The position numbers were made by a program, and so were the translations under genes. A model generated the notes under the pieces. It did no database searches and was not told the DNA's origin. It saw only the letters and a list, made by a program, of their open reading frames with translations. A DNA stretch of 64,000 bases, taken from positions 2,790,001 to 2,854,000 of the forward strand of contig CBDFNN010000004.1 in the NCBI GenBank assembly GCA_965250215.1, read 5' to 3'. Positions 62,364 to 64,000 of the stretch are shown here, piece after piece. Each line of letters starts with the position of its first letter. The first letter of the stretch is position 1. Source of the stretch: CBDFNN01 sp965250215 (lineage in GTDB: Bacteria; Bacteroidota; Rhodothermia; Rhodothermales; DATKEJ01).

Positions 62364-63110
62364 GTGAAAGGAGTAATCTTAGCAGGTGGAACTGGCAGTC
62401 GCCTATTCCCGCTTACCCGCGTTACCAACAAACATTTGTTGCCAGTCGGCAACTATCCAATGATATACCACCCGCTCATGCGAATGCGGAGAGCTGGAAT
62501 AGTCGAAGTCGCCGTCGTTACCTCCCCCGAACACATGGGAGATGTTGTCAATTTGCTTGGCAGTGGATCCAGACTTGGACTTGATATTACCTATCGAGTA
62601 CAAGACGAAGCCGGAGGAATCGCACAAGCCATGGGTCTCTGCGAGAATTTTGTTGGAGGTGATCCATTTCTTTGCATTCTAGGTGACAACATTCTCGCCG
62701 ACGATATCACACAAGATGTGGCTGAGTTTGGAGAACAGCTAGAGCGGGATGGTCAAGGAGCACGTGTTCTACTAAAGGAAGTACCTGATCCAGAACGTTA
62801 CGGAGTACCTCGTATTGAAGGCGACAAGATTGTAGAGATTATCGAGAAGCCAGAGAATCCTCCTTCAAATTATTCTGTAACGGGCATCTACTTTTACGAC
62901 AAACAAGTATTCGATATCATCCGCGGCTTAAATCCTAGTAGACGAGGAGAATACGAGGTTTCAGATGTTAGCAACGCTTATATCGACAAAGGCCAGATGA
63001 CATTTGGAGAGTTGAAAGGATGGTGGGGAGACGCGGGCACTATAGAAGGCTGGCATGAGGCAAATGACTTAGCCAAGAATCTTAAATATCCCGAGATCGA
63101 TGGGACATGA
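62364..63110 (+). CDS. rfbA: Glucose-1-phosphate thymidylyltransferase
   Basis: 248 aa from a GTG start. MKGVILAGGTGSRLFPLTRVTNKHLLPV is the nucleotide-binding signature; FLCILGDNILADD is the metal motif; VPDPERYGVPRIE and IIEKPENPPSNYSVTGIYFYD complete the fold. It is shorter than the ~290-aa RmlA and lacks the C-terminal helices for allosteric control. Makes dTDP-glucose for the dehydratase. Overlaps the next gene by 11 bp. Confidence 0.92.
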   Translation: MKGVILAGGTGSRLFPLTRVTNKHLLPVGNYPMIYHPLMRMRRAGIVEVAVVTSPEHMGDVVNLLGSGSRLGLDITYRVQDEAGGIAQAMGLCENFVGGDPFLCILGDNILADDITQDVAEFGEQLERDGQGARVLLKEVPDPERYGVPRIEGDKIVEIIEKPENPPSNYSVTGIYFYDKQVFDIIRGLNPSRRGEYEVSDVSNAYIDKGQMTFGELKGWWGDAGTIEGWHEANDLAKNLKYPEIDGT

Positions 63111-63585
63111 AAAAATAGATTGGGTCGACGGAATTATTCCCGATTGCCTCGTCAATAAAGTAAAGATCTATGGTGATCACCGAGGATCGGTGATGGAGAT
63201 CTTTAGACTTGACGAACTTGATCCTATGCTCCACCCTGCCATGTGTTATCTCTCAACAACGATTCCTGGAATTATGAGAGGACCACACGAACACAAAGTT
63301 CAAACGGACTATTTCGGTATTCTTTTTGGCAAAGTTCGCGTCTGTCTTTGGGATTACCGAAAGGATTCACCAACATTTGGAACAAGACAAGTGCGCGTAT
63401 ATGGAGAGGATAATCCGGTGACTATGGCTGTACCACCGGGGGTCGTCCATGGTTACGTGAATATAGGAGAAGCTAGTGTTCTGATTTTGAACTGCCCCAA
63501 TCAACTCTACGCTGGGCCTGGGAGAAACGAAGAAGTCGATGAGATTCGACACGAAGATAATGAACACCACCCTTTTACAATCTAA
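63100..63585 (+). CDS. dTDP-4-dehydrorhamnose 3,5-epimerase-like cupin
   Basis: 161 aa. KVKIYGDHRGSVMEIFRLDE and RGPHEHKVQTDYFGILFGKVRVCLWDYRKDSPTFG match the RmlC family; catalytic His is in GPHEHK. MAVPPGVVHGYVNIGEASVLILNCPNQ gives the late strands. It is slightly short (RmlC ~180 aa) so it may be an epimerase or an isomerase-type cupin. Overlaps both neighbours (11 bp and 1 bp). Confidence 0.85.
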   Translation: MGHEKIDWVDGIIPDCLVNKVKIYGDHRGSVMEIFRLDELDPMLHPAMCYLSTTIPGIMRGPHEHKVQTDYFGILFGKVRVCLWDYRKDSPTFGTRQVRVYGEDNPVTMAVPPGVVHGYVNIGEASVLILNCPNQLYAGPGRNEEVDEIRHEDNEHHPFTI

Positions 63586-64000
63586 TGGGCTTCAAAAGAC
63601 TTGTCCTCTTCGATATCGATGGGACCATCATTCTTACCAAAGGAGCAGGACGCTACGTCCTTGAAAGAGCAATCGACACCGAGTATGGCTCAAGTTTGGA
63701 CGCTTCTCAAATCGGCTTTTCCGGTAAAACAGATCCACAAATTGTCAGAGAGATCCTCGAGTTTAATGGCATCAAGGGAGATTACATGCGAGAGCTTCGT
63801 GGTCGTATTCTCATCAGATATGCCGATGAATTCAACAACGATGACCTCTTGCCAACTCTCGAGGTATTACCAGGAATCATCGAGCTAGTTGGCTTACTCT
63901 CATCTGAACCTGGGATACAACTTGGATTGCTCACTGGAAATCTCGAAAAAACTTCGTGGTTAAAGGTCCAGGCTGCAGGTCTCGACAAAGAACATTTCGA
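63585..64000 (+). CDS. HAD-superfamily hydrolase (partial, runs off the window)
   Basis: Starts at ATG 63585, sharing one base with the previous stop (TAATG). The N-terminus reads GFKRLVLFDIDGTIILTKGAG, with the HAD nucleophile Asp motif DIDGT; GLLTGNLEKTSW supplies motif II. At least 138 codons are present. Probably a phosphatase acting in or beside the sugar pathway. Confidence 0.9.
   Translation, partial: MGFKRLVLFDIDGTIILTKGAGRYVLERAIDTEYGSSLDASQIGFSGKTDPQIVREILEFNGIKGDYMRELRGRILIRYADEFNNDDLLPTLEVLPGIIELVGLLSSEPGIQLGLLTGNLEKTSWLKVQAAGLDKEHF

Noticed and set aside
1..64000. tRNA and rRNA genes
   Set aside because: No sequence with a complete cloverleaf or rRNA signature was seen by eye; a tRNAscan or Infernal run would be decisive.

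Overview
The window looks like a chromosomal segment of a Bacteroidota-type bacterium, most likely on the Rhodothermia/Balneolia/Saprospiria side. Three secreted proteins end in type IX secretion sorting domains (YPNP-type tails), rpsP has the long C-terminal extension typical of this group, a futalosine-route mqnA is present, and there are Tat-type Gfo/Idh/MocA and sugar-isomerase proteins, an SSS symporter and a LytS/LytT pair. ffh-rpsP-rimM-trmD-rplS is one contiguous run. Host DNA is moderately AT-rich; several genes start with TTG or GTG, and a clear Shine-Dalgarno is often missing.

Layout. 1-3.1 kb: a cysteine-synthase/rhodanese fusion and a secreted beta-propeller, convergent across a good terminator. 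3.2-9.6 kb: two divergent operons, OmpA/BON plus coiled-coil/HhH on one side and MscS plus a giant ATPase-like protein on the other. 9.7-13 kb: a DUF1800/DUF1501 pair. 13-19.5 kb: TapB/DUF3108-like protein, CsgG-like protein, YCF48-like lipoprotein, galactokinase-type kinase, serine hydrolase, DUF302. 19.6-28.4 kb: a probable glycan-use region (TIM-barrel isomerase, VOC protein, SSS transporter, GH109 glycosidase, propeller with T9SS tail, sulfatase). 28.7-35.4 kb: housekeeping genes on the minus strand (tyrS, smpB, mqnA, rplS, trmD, rimM, rpsP, ffh).

35.7-45.5 kb is a GC-rich cassette of seven minus-strand genes bounded by ~95-bp imperfect direct repeats: DNase II-like protein, two PF04185 phosphoesterases, VioB-type ferritin-like protein, GMC oxidoreductase with an FAD-SLDH-type small subunit, and a beta-barrel protein. 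None has a visible signal peptide although several belong to usually exported families, and most have purine-rich Shine-Dalgarno sequences. This is the best candidate here for an undescribed transferred system.

45.6-64 kb returns to host-like DNA: 5-FTHF cyclo-ligase, PspC protein, LytT/LytS (the kinase gene carries an in-frame amber), ABC ATPase plus permease/M1 peptidase, a proline-racemase-fold protein, an M16 protease pair, polA, DUF1877, and a dTDP-sugar operon running off the right edge into a HAD hydrolase.

A second theme is a set of degenerate 7-bp (sometimes 8-bp) tandem repeats in many intergenic gaps, often abutting stop or start codons. The clearest is an 84-bp block of exactly twelve heptads between the convergent stops at 54.05-54.14 kb.
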